This document shows positions 48,113 through 60,678 of a stretch of 64,000 bases of DNA, piece by piece. The notes under the pieces are model-generated. The model ran no database searches and was not told the origin of the DNA. It was given only the letters and a program-made list of their open reading frames with translations. Source of the stretch: Alnus glutinosa. Lineage: Eukaryota; Streptophyta; Magnoliopsida; Fagales; Betulaceae. The stretch's first letter is position 1; each line of letters begins with the position of its first letter. The translations under genes and the position numbers were made by a program. Location of the stretch: contig NC_084887.1 in the NCBI RefSeq assembly GCF_958979055.1, positions 34,822,620 through 34,886,619 on the forward strand, written 5' to 3'.

Positions 48113-50297
48113 CTCACCAACATCACAATCATTTAGTCAACGTAAATATATAAAAACCTTGCATGATTTGCCTCTCATTTTCAGAAAGATTTAAGACAAT
48201 CAGGGATTAATTAGAAGAAAAAGCAGGCATGCACTCAATAGAAACAAAACTCGATCACCACGTTACGGAAGTCTATTAAAAAAATACTAAACAATATTCA
48301 TAATCACCACTGCATGTAAAGAAACTGATCACCCAGAGATACGGAATGATCGAATAAAAAGAAAATAAATTTTCCGTAAAAAGTCAAAAAGCATAATTCT
48401 AATATTGAATCATACTCAAAATTGTTTATGTTTCGCATGCAGTTACAATATTTCTTATTTATGGTAGAAGAAAACAAAACGAAGCCGTATTAAGCCAAAG
48501 TATGCAAAAACCACGTTCGTGTTTGACATAGCTAGCGTTCAATCGATGGCATCCATGCATTGATCAGAAGCAACAATGATGTACGTGGGACGAAACAAGA
48601 ATTAATGGATTGGGTTTAAATTATATATTAATTAATATTTAATTTTAAGAGTCAAGAGTACTAATTTTGTAATTCATTAAATGAGCTTGATTGATGTAAA
48701 ATTAGTCAAATTAGGATTAGGGTTTATAAAATGAATTTATTTAATTAAGTGTCTTTTGTACTCCAATAGATATAGGTGAAGATATTTGTTGAATAAACAC
48801 ATTTTGTTTTCAGTACAATGACTCGTCTTCTTTTTTGTGGTGAGACTCTATCAGACTATTGTTAGTCAATAAAACTCTTGTTTAATTTAGAGTCTAATGT
48901 AACTCTTTTCAAAGTGGAATTTATCTATTTCATAATTGACAACATATATTTGAGTCTCCCATATGATATTTGCTGCATGTGATTTTTTTAGGGGTTTCTA
49001 CGTTGGTACATCTTCACTAGAAGAGCTCCTGAGTATCGAACAATGTTGCACCTTCCGTGGTAGCTTTTCCAAATTAGATGTCCAATCAGGCAAAATCTTG
49101 TGGCAGACCTTTATGTTGCCAGATAACCACAACAAGACTGGAGAGTATGCTGGGGCTGCTGTTTGGGGAAGCAGTCCATCCATTGATGTCGCAAGAAACC
49201 ATGTCTACATCGCCACTGGGAACTTATACTCTGTTCCTCTAGATATAAGCCAATGTCAGGCAAAGGAGAACAATCAAACGGTACCAACTCACCCAGACGA
49301 GTGTGTGGAGCCCGATAACCACTCAGAATCAATCCTGGCGATTGATCTAGAATCTGGCAAGATAAAATGGTTTCACCAACTAGGAGGCTATGATGTTTGG
49401 TTCTTTGCATGTAACAATCTTTCGACCCCTAATTGTCCACCAGGCCCTAATCCAGATGCAGATTTCGGGGAGGCACCACTTATGCTTAGCATAAAGAGGA
49501 ATAAAACCAAAATAGATATTGTTGCTGCTGTTCAAAAAAGTGGATTTGCATGGGCTTTGGATCGCAATAATGGCAACCTCATCTGGTCCACAGTAAGTAC
49601 TTGAGCAGATCCTTAATGATGATCGATCATCACTTTCTATTCGATCTTTCTTTTTTTTTTTTTTTTTATAACTTTTCTTTGCAAAAATAATGATTGAGAT
49701 AATTGAGTACTGTTCACAACATTACTTAACTTGTGATGGATTAAATCTAGACCTCTGTCTTAGAATATCGTTGCTACTATTTTCATATGATATCAATTGT
49801 GCACAATTTTCCTTATACTAGCTAGGATTTCAATGTAGGAAGCTGGACCCGGTGGCCTTGTAGGAGGGGGTACCTGGGGAGCAGCCACTGATAATAGAAG
49901 GGTCTATACCAACATTGTTAACTCTGACAGCAAGAACTTCACTCTCAAACCCTCTGAGAAAATCACAACCGTTGGTGGATGGGTGGCAATGGATGCTCAC
50001 GGTGGCAAAATCCTATGGTCCACGGCCAATCCTAGCAATGCCACCGCCGCGGGTCCTGTTACTGTGGCAAATGGCTTGCTCTTTGCAGGATCCACAAACC
50101 CAAAAGGACCTATTTATGCAATGGACGCCAAAACTGGAGAAATTCTGTGGTCTTATGAAACTGGAGCCACCGTGTATGGCGGCATGTCGGTGAGCGATGG
50201 ATGTGTATATGTCGGCAACGGATACGTGTTAGGTCTTGGTGTTTTCACTCCATCCTTCACTGCTGGAACGTCACTCTTTGCCTTTTGCCTCTCATGA

Positions 50298-50309
50298 ATA
50301 CTCTTTGAG

Positions 50310-50352
<43 letters not shown>

Positions 50353-52017
50353 AAACAATAACAAGCATGAGGAATAAAACTATGAATTATGTATATGTAA
50401 ACCCCACTTCTGAGCATCACGTACTTGTTTGCTAATATATTTGCAGTTATAATAAAATAAAAATGATTCCCTTTATTTTCAAAGTTACTTTTTCTCGATC
50501 CTACTTATGAAATTTCATACTAGAAAATCTAGGAATTCAATCTACATTATATATATGTGAGGTTTCTAAAAATGTATGCTCGCTTTTTTTTTTAAGCTGA
50601 TTCTCTAAAGTCAGGCCTGCTTTTGGCCACTTTTCATCAAGCATGAAATAGTGTAGGACAAACCGTACAAATATTGAGAATGGAATATAATCGTGTGAGA
50701 AAATCATTCTCTCTACACAACCATAAAACTTCAATTAATTTTATACTTCCATATGGAAAGTTAAAAATAATTGATACTGTCATTCACAAATCTTAATGGT
50801 TTTCTCATATGTATGAAAATATTAATTGGCCATTGCTATTCGATCAGTTCATTTAATATATTGATCCATTGATGAGAAGAGATCGATATACGCGCTCCTC
50901 AATCACAAAGCTAGAATAGGATAAATTGCTAGCAATATATTTGGACTGTTATTATGATCGATAGCGCATATAGATGAGATTCACATGTTTGAATAAGTGG
51001 TTAGATAGTTTAAAAATTATTAAGATAGCTTCATTTTAAGGTACTGAACTTTCACTCTTTTTTAAAAAAGATACTTAAACTTCAAAACGTCTCAATTTAA
51101 AGTATTCATTTTTTGAAAAGTCTCAATTAGAAGTCCTTCGTTAGGATTTTTCATTAAATTCTATCAAAATTCTCAAAATACCACTATGTTTTTTTTTTTT
51201 TTTTAAATATATATATAAATTCAAAGATTCAGACATGGGTATTTTTGCAAATTCCGTTAAATTCTAACCAACACCTAAATCTCCAAGCAATTTTTTTTTT
51301 CTTTAAAAAATAATTAGTATTTTGAGAATTTTAATAAGATTTAACGAAAAATCTTAACAGAGGATTTCTAATTGAAACTTTCTGAAAAATAAATACCTTA
51401 AATTGAGACGTTTTGAAGTTCACATATCTTCTTTCATAAATTATGAAAGTTCAGTACCTTTAAGTGAAATTCTCCCAAAATTATTTGAACATATGAATCT
51501 CATTTATATTCTCTCATATAACTAATAATTTAGACAATTAATCGTTGCGAATCTCAATTTGAATACACTTGGGTCTCATTCTCCTCATAGATGAGTACAT
51601 ACTATTTTGAAAGGACAGCTACGCATATGAGTGGATACATCTAGCGGTTTAATAATTAGTAGTCAATCATAAATTTGAACAAAAAAAAAAAGAAAAAGAA
51701 AAGAAAGAATATACATTGCTTTTAAATGACAACTAAAATTGCTTTATTAACAAGCAATTGAGTTGACCGTCATTAGCTAGAGTATATATAATATATATGT
51801 TACGACTTTTGTGGGATTTGCCGGATCCATGATGATTTCGTAGCTTTGCAATATTTGACCGTGCAGTACTGATTGATCATTTTTAAGGATTAGCTAGGGT
51901 AATATATATGTCTTAGGCAGGGATATATATGCATGTGGTGTAGGTTTTACTCAAAATCAAGTTGAAATAACTTTTAAATAAATTAAAAATGCCCCTCGTC
52001 GTCGTCCATTCATACGT
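50298..52017. repeat. Spacer A-B, duplicated as spacer B-C
   Basis: From about 50390 on it aligns with 58940-60615, up to the promoter of the next gene. It includes a (TA)n tract at 50311-50349 and a foldback element at 51012-51486. No gene. Confidence 0.7.
51012..51486. mobile_element. Long foldback element, copy 1
   Basis: Arms of about 170 bp begin with AAATTATT...AAGGTACTGAAC and end with its complement (TTCAGTACCTT...AAATTATTT). The centre is T/TA-rich. Copy 2 is at 59560-60077. Confidence 0.65.
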
Positions 52018-52025
52018 TATAAATA
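52018..52025 (+). promoter_or_regulatory. TATA box of PQQ copy B
   Basis: TATAAATA, about 53-60 bases before the ATG at 52078. The promoter and leader are almost identical to copy C. Confidence 0.6.
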
Positions 52026-52745
52026 AGGGCCGAATCCGGACGTACACTTAAGAACAAACTGGGACTCCACTTGAAGAATGGCATCTCATAGATCATACGG
52101 CAGTCCTTTTGTTTTTCTGATCCTCTGTATCTTTCGTCTACTGGCTTGCACAGCTATTACTGCAGATTCCCATGTAAATCTCTCATATATACTTACACAC
52201 ACAAAACTGGTTGAATCATGGCGGAGACTTGTATAACAGAAGATATACCAACAAGGAGACCAAGATCAGCCCTGCAACTGTTTCCAAGCTCCAACTGAAG
52301 TGGAAATTCTACGCAGGCAAAGACATTACTGCAACACCGGCAATTTTCAATGGTAGCCTTTATTTCCCAAGCTGGAACGGCTACATCTACGCCGTCAAAA
52401 CATCCGATGGATCACTTATATGGAAAAAGAACTTGCAGACATTAACAGGCCTTAACGCAACGGGTTTTGTACCAAATGTGAAAATTGGACAGTATCAAGA
52501 TCAACGCCAGCGATTGCTGGTGACCTGCTCTTCATTGAAATCTATGGACCAGCTGTTGTTATTGCCGTTAAAAGGTCAACTGGAAAGCTTGTTTGGTCAA
52601 CCCAGCTTGACGGCCATGTCGCAGGAGTTATCACCATGTCCGGAACTTATTGCAAAGGGTTAGTGATCACTCATTTTTACCTCATTCTTATCTTGAGATT
52701 TTGAAGAACGGTAGTGCATACCTACCTCTCAAACCACAATTTCTG

Positions 52746-53437
52746 CTCCAATTGTTTCGATGTAAAATGGTTTCAGCAAAATTATTTTTTAGAAAAATAT
52801 TTTTCGCCGAAAGCATTTTTTGGTGTTTGGCGCGTACAAAAAATCACAAATATTTTTTATATTTTCATTCTATCATATTAACCTATAAAAATCAATTTTT
52901 ATTCAGAACATATAAATATTAATATAAAATAATATAAAAATTTACTGGTGACAAGATTTCGTTACTTACCGACAGGATTCCGTCCAGCCAACAGTCAGAA
53001 TCTAGCCGTTCTGGCCAGATATGGCCAGCTGGTCGGGATTCAGCAGTCCTAGCAAATCCAGCCAGCCCGCTGGAATCCTGCCATTCTAGTCAAATTCCAG
53101 TTAGATGGCCGGAATGCTACCAGTTTGGTCGCCGAAATCCGGGCTAACCGGATTCCGGCGAAGGTGGCTAGATTCCGGCACTGGCCAAATTTCGACTGTG
53201 GTCAACTACTTGAATGTGAAGATCAATTGCATCATTTAAAATAAGATCGAATACGTCTGCTGTCTTCGGAAAATGATTTGTGCTTTTTAAAAGCATAAAT
53301 CATTTTCAAAAAATTACTAAGTAATTTTGGTCAAACAAAAATCGTTTTCCGGTTGACTATTATTTTCTCCCTCACCAAACACCGAAAAATGCTGAAATCA
53401 TTTTCCAAAAATCATTTTACGCCGAAACAAACGGAGC
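52746..53437. mobile_element. TIR DNA element in copy B intron 2
   Basis: Ends GCTCCaattgtttcg and cgaaacaaacGGAGC are inverted complements over about 30 bp (GTAAAATG and TTTCAGCA are also shared). The interior is unusually GC-rich with repeated GATTCCGGC/CCGGAAT wording and no ORF. CACAATT flanks both sides, a possible target duplication, though the exact edge is uncertain. Confidence 0.6.
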
Positions 53438-53521
53438 ATTCATGCACAATTCTAATTCTTGCTTGTAGTAACCATAACTTATATACATTTTTTTACCAAA
53501 TATATGTTTGTATTAAAATTA

Positions 53522-54034
53522 AGGGTTAAATACCTTATTGATATTTGAGTTTTCAGCTTTTTTAAATTTAGTACATGAGTTTTCATTTGTTTCATATATG
53601 CTACCTGAGTTTAGGGTAAAAACCACTTTGATACTTCTGTTACATTTTCCGTCCAAATATTAACGGTCAGCCACGTGTCAACCACATGTGGCACTATATA
53701 AAAAATAAAAAATAAAAATCTTTAAAAATTAATTAAAAATAGTAAAATTTTAAATTTAAAAAAAAATAAAAATAATAATTGGAAAAAAGAAAAGAAAAGA
53801 AAAGAAAAAGAAAAAGAGGGGTGGCTGGCCACCTTAATTTTTTTTATATAGTGCCAGGTGTAAACCTCAGTAGTTAACACGTGGCAGACCGTTAATATTT
53901 GGATAGAAAATATAACAGAAGTACCAAAGTGGTTTTTATTCTTAAATCCAAGTACTACCTATGAAACAAATGAAAACTCAGGTATTAAGTTTAAAAACTC
54001 TAAAAACTTAGATACCAATAAAATATTTAACCCT
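53522..54034. mobile_element. Foldback element with clean target duplication
   Basis: Begins AGGGTTAAAT and ends ATTTAACCCT, with long inverted arms (about 200 bp, with GTTAATATTTGGA-like and CACGTG motifs near the centre). A 7-bp repeat AAAATTA flanks it (53515-53521 and 54035-54041). The same place in copy A (about 47895) has a single AAAATTA, the empty site. Confidence 0.85.
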
Positions 54035-56375
54035 AAAATTAAACACATAAGTGAATAGTACTTTGTGGGCTATCCGTACGAATTTTTAAGTAAAGGGAAT
54101 AAACAATTGTTATGTTTGAAATAAATTCTTTCGACCAAAAAAAAAAAAAAAAAAAACAGAGAGAGAGATCTAGCTCGCCACCTCATTGGGACGAGACAAT
54201 AATTAATCGGGTTTGAATTGTTAGTATTTATTTTGAAAGTCAAGACTATTAATTTTGTATTTCAATAAATGGATTTGGTCCAAAATTAGTCAAATTAAGA
54301 TTAGGGTTTGGTTATCAGTTTCTTTATTAGGTTTGATTCAAAGTCAGTAAAATTAGAATTAGGATTTAGCTGAAAGGCAAGAGTCTATTTAAGTGTGCTT
54401 TTGTACACTAACAAAGAAAGTAATATTTGATGAATAAATAAATTTTGTTTTGAGGAGTGATTTCTCTTCATTTCAGTGGTGATACTCTGCCAAACTTCAA
54501 AGAAACGACTAATTTTTTTTAACTCAAAGAAATGACTGATAAGAAGTTTATTTATTTCCCCTTTTTTGTTGGTAAATCCATTTGGTTTATGGCTTTCTAA
54601 GACTAAATAACAAGAAAAAAAAATGAAATTAATTGCTTATTTCCGAGCATCATTTTACTATATATGCTGATAGAATGCTATCAACTTTGTGGTTAACTTG
54701 GCATTCAAGCTTTTTACTCAATTTTCTATATTTGGAAGTTAGGTATATATTGAACCAAGAATTTGCTTACTTAATTGGGTCAAGTATATATAGGATTATG
54801 AGGCCATCGATCGATGATGCAAATTGTATTAACTATACATATAACAATAAATACACGGTTATATATAGGCAATATATATTTTGTTTTCGCATGTATGTGG
54901 TAAGTCATTTAAATTATTTTTGAATAACATGACAACATATATAACATATGTGCTACATAACAACATATTCAACCTAAAGAAAGTCAACTTCAAAGCAAAC
55001 ACTAGAAACATTTCATTGTCGGCCAACATTTTTACGCCATCCCATGTGATATAATTTGTTGCATTTGATTTTTGCAGGGGCTTCTATGTCGGTACATCTT
55101 CGTTAGAAGGTCTCGGTATCGAACAATGTTGCACCTTCCGTGGTAGCTTTTCCAAATTAGATGCATGTTCAGGAAAAATCTTGTGGCAAACCTTTATGTT
55201 GCCAGATAACCACAACAAGACCGGGGAATACGCTGGGGCTGCTGTTTGGGGAAGCAGTCCATCCATTGATGTCGCAAGAAACCATGTCTACATCGCCACT
55301 GGGAACTTATACTCCGTTCCTCTAAATATAAGCCAATGTCAGGCAAAGGAGAGCAATCAAACGGTATACCAACTCACCTAGACGAGTGTGAGGAGCCTGA
55401 TAACCACTCAGAATCAATCCTGGCGCTTGATCTAGAATCTGGCAAGATAAAATGGTTTCACCAACTAGGAGGCTATGATGTTTGGTTCTTTGCATGTAAC
55501 AATCTTTCGACCCCTAATTGTCCACCAAGCCCTAACCCAGATGCAGATTTCGGGGAGGCACCACTTATGCTTAGCATAAAGAGGAATAAAACCAAAATAG
55601 ATATTGTTGCTAATGTTCAAAAAAGTGGATTTGCATGGGCTTTGGATCGCAATAATGGCAACCTCATCTGGTCCACAGTAAGTACTTGAGCAGATCCTTA
55701 ATGATCATCACTTTTTCTTTTCTTTTTTTTCTTTTTTATAACTTCTTGTTTTTTGCAAAAATAATGATTGAGATAATGGAGTACTGTTCACAACATTACT
55801 TAACATGTGATGGATTAAATCTAGACCTCTGTCTTAGAGTATCATTGCTACTATTTTCATATGATATCAATTGTGCACAATTTTCCTAATACTAGCTAGG
55901 ATTAATTTCAATGTAGGAAGCTGGACCTGGTGGCCTTGCAGGAGGGGGTACCTGGGGAGCAGCCACTGATTATAGAAGGGTCAATACCAACATTGTTAAC
56001 TCTGACAGCAAGAACTTCACTCTCAAACCCTCTGAGAAAATCACAACCGTTGGTGGATGGGTGGCAATGGATGCTCACAGTGGAAAAATCCTATGGTCCA
56101 CGGCCAATCCTAGCAATGCCACCGCCTCAGGTCCTGTTACTGTGGCTAATGGCTTGCTCTTTGCAGGATCCACAAACCCAAAAGGACCCATTTATGCGCC
56201 AAAACTGGAGAAATTCTATGGTCTTATGAGACTGGAGCCACCGTGTATGGCGGCATGTCGGTGAGCAATGGATGTGTATATATATGTTGGCAACGGATAC
56301 GTGTTAGGTCTTGGTAGTACTTTTAATCCATCCTTCACTGCCGGAACGTCACTTTTTGCCTTTTGCCTCTCATGA

Positions 56376-57245
56376 ATACTACTAGTTGAGACAATGTATA
56401 AACATATATACTATAAGAAGCTGAGGCATAAAACCATTATCTTCAATCCGGTCCGGGCTAAAAAAGAAAATGTAGACTTCTAATTATGACCTAATGGATG
56501 CAGTACTTTGTCTTTCAGCCTTTTCTTTGAAAAGTTGTTATGTCCTTAATTATTTTTCTTTAATTTCTCATTATGTAAAGAACCTTGTGTGGTTCAAGAT
56601 TAATTCAGACGATACTGATAGCGGCCGGGCAAAGATGAACTATGTATAATTAGACTTTCTTAGATAGAGAATCCGAATTCCATCGTCAAACTTTGTCCCA
56701 AGAAAAATGTTAAAGACAAGAACATACCAGACAAAAGGTAGCTAGCTAGGGGAAGTAAATTGATATTGCATGTCATTCACAAATATTACTGGTTTTCTCA
56801 TATATATGAAAATATTAATTGGCCAATTGCTATTCAGTTCATTTAATTGATCCATTGATGAGAAGAGATATACGTGCTCCTGACAATTAATCAAAGCTAG
56901 AGTAAGATAAGTTAATAGCAATTTTGACCGATGTTATGAGAGAGCTAGCATATATAGATGGGAATTACCAATCGAATAGATGGTTGACGGACAACTCCAA
57001 ATTTACTTGGACAGAAAAATTTCATTTATATTTTATCAAATTAATTAGTAATTTAGACAGTTAATTACTGTAAATCTCGATCTGAATAAATTAAATTTGG
57101 GTCTCATTCTCCTGATAGATGAGTACATACTATTTTGAAAGGACAGCTACGCATATGAGTGGATACATCTAGCGGTTTTATTAGTAGTCAATCATAAATT
57201 GAATTGCTTTTTATTGACAAGCAAATGAGTTGACCGTCATTAGAG

Positions 57246-57318
<73 letters not shown>

Positions 57319-58939
57319 ACGACTCTTGTGGGATTGGATCATGATCATTTCGTAGCTTTGCAATATTTGACCAAGGGAGTTTTTTTTTCAATTTTTTTAA
57401 ATGAAGTAATTCTACGCATACTACGGCCACTTCACTATTAAATTTAATTATGATGAATCATTATTAAATTTTGAGCTAATTAATAATAATTTTAAAAACA
57501 ATGCCAAGGAGTATGAGAGTGAGTGAAAAAGTAGGAGTATGTATACATAGCATTACTAAATGAAGAAACACCACCTCTCCCAGCCTCTTTGAGCCGCCTC
57601 CTTATCCAAATGTCACTGCCCTCTTCTTCCAGTTTGTTGAGGTGGGTGATTCACTTTTCACCCATCAGTTCTTGTGAACCTCGGTGATCGTCTTTTATTC
57701 TCACAAAAAAAAAAAAATAGAGAGCATTGTAATTAAGTTTGACGCATATCAATATAATAAAGATTCAAGTTTTGGATGGTGGGATTTATAGTTGCGCCCA
57801 CCTTTTATCTCTTATAAAATTAAGAGGGGCTTTTGGCCTTTGTGTTTTTTTGCAAGAAATAGCGCCGCACATGATTAATTTTATTTATTTTTGGTTCTAA
57901 GAGTGTCATGTGAAAAAAGAAACAGAGAAAGTGTCAAACCTCAGTTTTGTGCCACCAAAGAGAAAGAGATCGAGAGAGTGCAAGAGTTCGACGGTGTAAG
58001 AGAAGAAGAGAGAGACAAGCCATCACTTATTCCCAACAAAAGAGAAATTTGTCATTTTGTCTTTTATTTTGTTCTCTACTTTAAGAAAGAATCTATTTTA
58101 TGAAGAAGTGAGAATTAGGTGTCTTGTCATAGCAGAATCGATGACACTAAGTTGTCAAATACTCAATATTAATAACATTAGAATATCTTGACACGGAAGA
58201 ATCAAAGAAGATCATGTAAAAGAGTACAGATAAGAATCGGTAGAATCAGGTGTAATTGTGACAATATCATTCAATATAAAGTAAATCAAACATAACTTTG
58301 GCTGCAAGTATTAAAATCGGACATAAGACCCATATTTATAACGCTTTTTTCGGCGCGCACATCATGGCCATCCAGTTTGGATTGTCCATTGTCGTTTTTA
58401 GGGCTCAAAATTCACTTTTCCTCCCTCCAAATCACTATTTTAAGTTATTTGGCATTTTAGAATATATTTCATTCAATAATTTTGGAAGGTTTTTATTTCC
58501 AGATTTCGCATCATTTTTCACATAATCTTTATTTTGATTAGCACTTTTATTTTATGTGATAATTAGACTTTTCTCATTTTTTTATAAAAGATGATTTTCC
58601 TCCGCTATTTAAGCCCAACTTGTGAGCTTAATTTAGTACTTTGGATTATAATCAAATTTTAGTATTTTTAGAGTTATTATTCTTTGTCTTCTTGGGCGGA
58701 TAAGGTTAATTTGTTCTCAACCATATTCGATACTCGATCTCTGCATTATCTTAACTTCAATCCACAATTTTTGTTTATTGTTTTACATATGCTGCCAGAA
58801 TAAACTTAATTTTGCTTGGTGTAAATTAACTACAATAACCTTGTGGCCATCTAACTCAATGCCGAACCCCTCTTTACGAGTTTTTTTAACATAATCCACC
58901 CATTGTGTGTACATTGTAAGTGCCAAGATAATCTTTGTA
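56376..58939. other. Spacer B-C, unique part
   Basis: 56380-57200 is 3' flank shared partly with copies A and C. A (TA)n tract lies at 57249-57315. 57360-57540 has a small degenerate foldback. 58100-58830 looks like a decayed LTR-type sequence, but no matching second LTR, primer site or TG/CA ends could be shown. The 70-residue ORF at 57891-58103 has no domain. Confidence 0.4.
57249..57315. repeat. (TA)n microsatellite
   Basis: About 33 TA units downstream of copy B. Confidence 0.95.
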
Positions 58940-59734
58940 TATAAATGTAAACCCCACTTCTGAGCATCACGTACTTGTGTGCTAATATATTTGCAGTTAC
59001 AAGAAGAAGAAAAAAAATGATTCCATTTATGTTCAAATTTACTTTTTCTCGATCCTACTTATGAAATTTCATACTAGATCGAAAATCTAGGAATTCAATC
59101 TACATTATATATATGTGAGGTTTCTAAATATGTATGCTCGCTTTTTTTTAAGCTGATTCTCTAAAGTTAGGCCGGCTTTTGGCCACTTTTCATCAAGCAT
59201 GAGATAGTGTAGGACAAACCGTACAAATATTGAGAATGGAATCGTGTGAGAAAATCATTCTCTCTACACAACCATAAAACTTCAATTAATTTTGTACTTC
59301 CATATGGAAAGTAAAAAATAATTGATACTGTCATTCACAAGTCTTAATGGTTTTCTCATATATATGAAAATATTAATTGGCCATTGCTATTTGATCAGTT
59401 CATTTAATATATTGATCCATTGATGAGAAGAGATCGATATACGCACTCCTCACAAAGCTAGAATAGGATAAATTGCTTGCAATATATATATTTGGACCGT
59501 TATAATGATCGAGAGAGCAAATAGATGAGATTCACCTATTTGAATAAGTGCTCAGACAGTTCAAAAATTATTGGGATAACTTCACTTCAAGGTACTGAAC
59601 TTTTACTATTTTTTAAAGAAAATACTTAAACTTCAAAACGTCTCAATTTAGAGTATTTATTTTTTGAAAAGTCTCAATTATGGGTCATCCGTTAGGATTT
59701 TTTATAAAATTCTATCAAAATTTTCAAAATACCA

Positions 59735-59809
<75 letters not shown>

Positions 59810-60619
59810 CAAAGATTCAAGCATAGATATTTTCGTAAATTTCGTTAAATTCTAACCAACACCTAAATCCTAGCAATTTTTTTTTCCTTAAAAAATGATC
59901 GATGAGTATTTTAAGAATTTTAATAGGATTTAACGGAAAATCCTAACAGAGAACCCCTAATTGAAACTTTCTGAAAAATGAATATCCTAAATTGAGAAGT
60001 TTTGAAGTTTACGTATCTTCTTTCAAAAATGGTAAAAGTTCGGTACCCTTAAGTGAAATTCTCCCAAAATTATTTGAACATATGATTCTAGCTCATTTAT
60101 ATTCTCTCATATAATTAATAATTTAGACAATATTTACTCGTTGTGAATCTCAATCTGAATACATTTGGGTCTCGTATATTCTGCTCATAGATGAGTACAT
60201 AGTATTTTGAAAGGACAGCTACGCATATGAGTGGATACATCTAGCGGTTTAATAATTATTAGTCAATCATAAATTTGAACGAAAAAAGAAAAGAAAAGAG
60301 AGAATATACATTGCTTTTAAATGACAACTAAAATTGCTTTATTGACAAGCAATTGAGTTGAGTACTGTCATTAATTAGCTAGCTAGAGTATAATATATAT
60401 GTTACGACTTTTGTGGGATTGGCCGGATCCATGATCATTTCGTAGCTTTGCAATATTTGACCTTGTACTAATTGATTTTTAAGGATTAGCTAGCTAGGGT
60501 AATTAATATATATGTCTTAGGCAGGGATATATATATGCATGTGGTGTAGGTTTTACTCGATCAAAATCAAGTTGAAATAGCTTTTGAATAAAAATGCCCC
60601 TCGTCGTCCATTCATACGT
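58940..60619. repeat. Spacer B-C, copy of spacer A-B
   Basis: Aligns with 50390-52017 up to the promoter of copy C. Contains the second long foldback element with an expanded (TA)n centre. Confidence 0.7.
59560..60077. mobile_element. Long foldback element, copy 2
   Basis: Same inverted-arm element as 51012-51486, in the same relative place upstream of the next gene. Its centre has grown into a (TA)n tract of about 60 bp at 59741-59804. Confidence 0.65.
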
Positions 60620-60626
60620 TATAAAA
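60620..60626 (+). promoter_or_regulatory. TATA box of PQQ copy C
   Basis: TATAAAA, about 53-59 bases before the ATG at 60679. Confidence 0.6.
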
Positions 60627-60678
60627 AAGGGCCGAATCCGGACGTACACTAAGAACAAACTGGGACTCCACTTGAAGA

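Larger units (their letters stand above)
47020..50297 (+). pseudogene. PQQ beta-propeller protein, copy A (one frameshift)
   Basis: A relative of polyvinyl alcohol dehydrogenase-like plant proteins with PQQ-type propeller repeats. Exons: 47020-47112, 47282-47765, 48992-49592 and 49839-50297, with GT-AG introns. Exon 2 is one base short: at 47324-47326 the copy reads AA-C where B and C read AATC, so the frame is lost before GGDL. All later coding is open (FYVGTSSLEE, EQCCTFRGSF, YDVWFFACNN, GGTWGAATDN). Apart from this single change the gene is complete, so a sequencing error or a very recent loss is possible. It alone keeps intron 1 (169 nt, with a CT microsatellite). The signal peptide is intact (FFFLLCLFSLLTFMASTA). 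Calling it a pseudogene depends on one base. Confidence 0.75.
52078..56375 (+). pseudogene. PQQ beta-propeller protein, copy B (broken)
   Basis: Same gene type as copies A and C. Segments: 52078-52658, 55078-55677 and 55917-56375. Intron 1 has collapsed to 31 nt, which shifts the frame before NWLNHGG. A 2-nt insertion near 52480 shifts it again, a 2-nt insertion at about 55363 leads to a TAG, and a 7-nt deletion near 56197 removes part of the last repeat. Intron 2 is enlarged to 2.4 kb by two DNA elements. Splice sites remain. No functional protein is expected. The promoter still looks intact, so a transcript may exist. Confidence 0.9.

Noticed and set aside
47929-48132. ORF of repeated Tyr-Ile
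   Set aside because: Translation of a (TA)n microsatellite; the same applies at 59664-59855 and 50153-50368.
57891-58103. 70-residue Lys/Glu-rich ORF
   Set aside because: Purine-rich repeat-like sequence with no domain or conserved copy in the other spacers.
58100-58830. Possible solo LTR
   Set aside because: Composition and wording suggest an LTR, but no target duplication, TG/CA ends or second copy could be shown, so it is only described as spacer.
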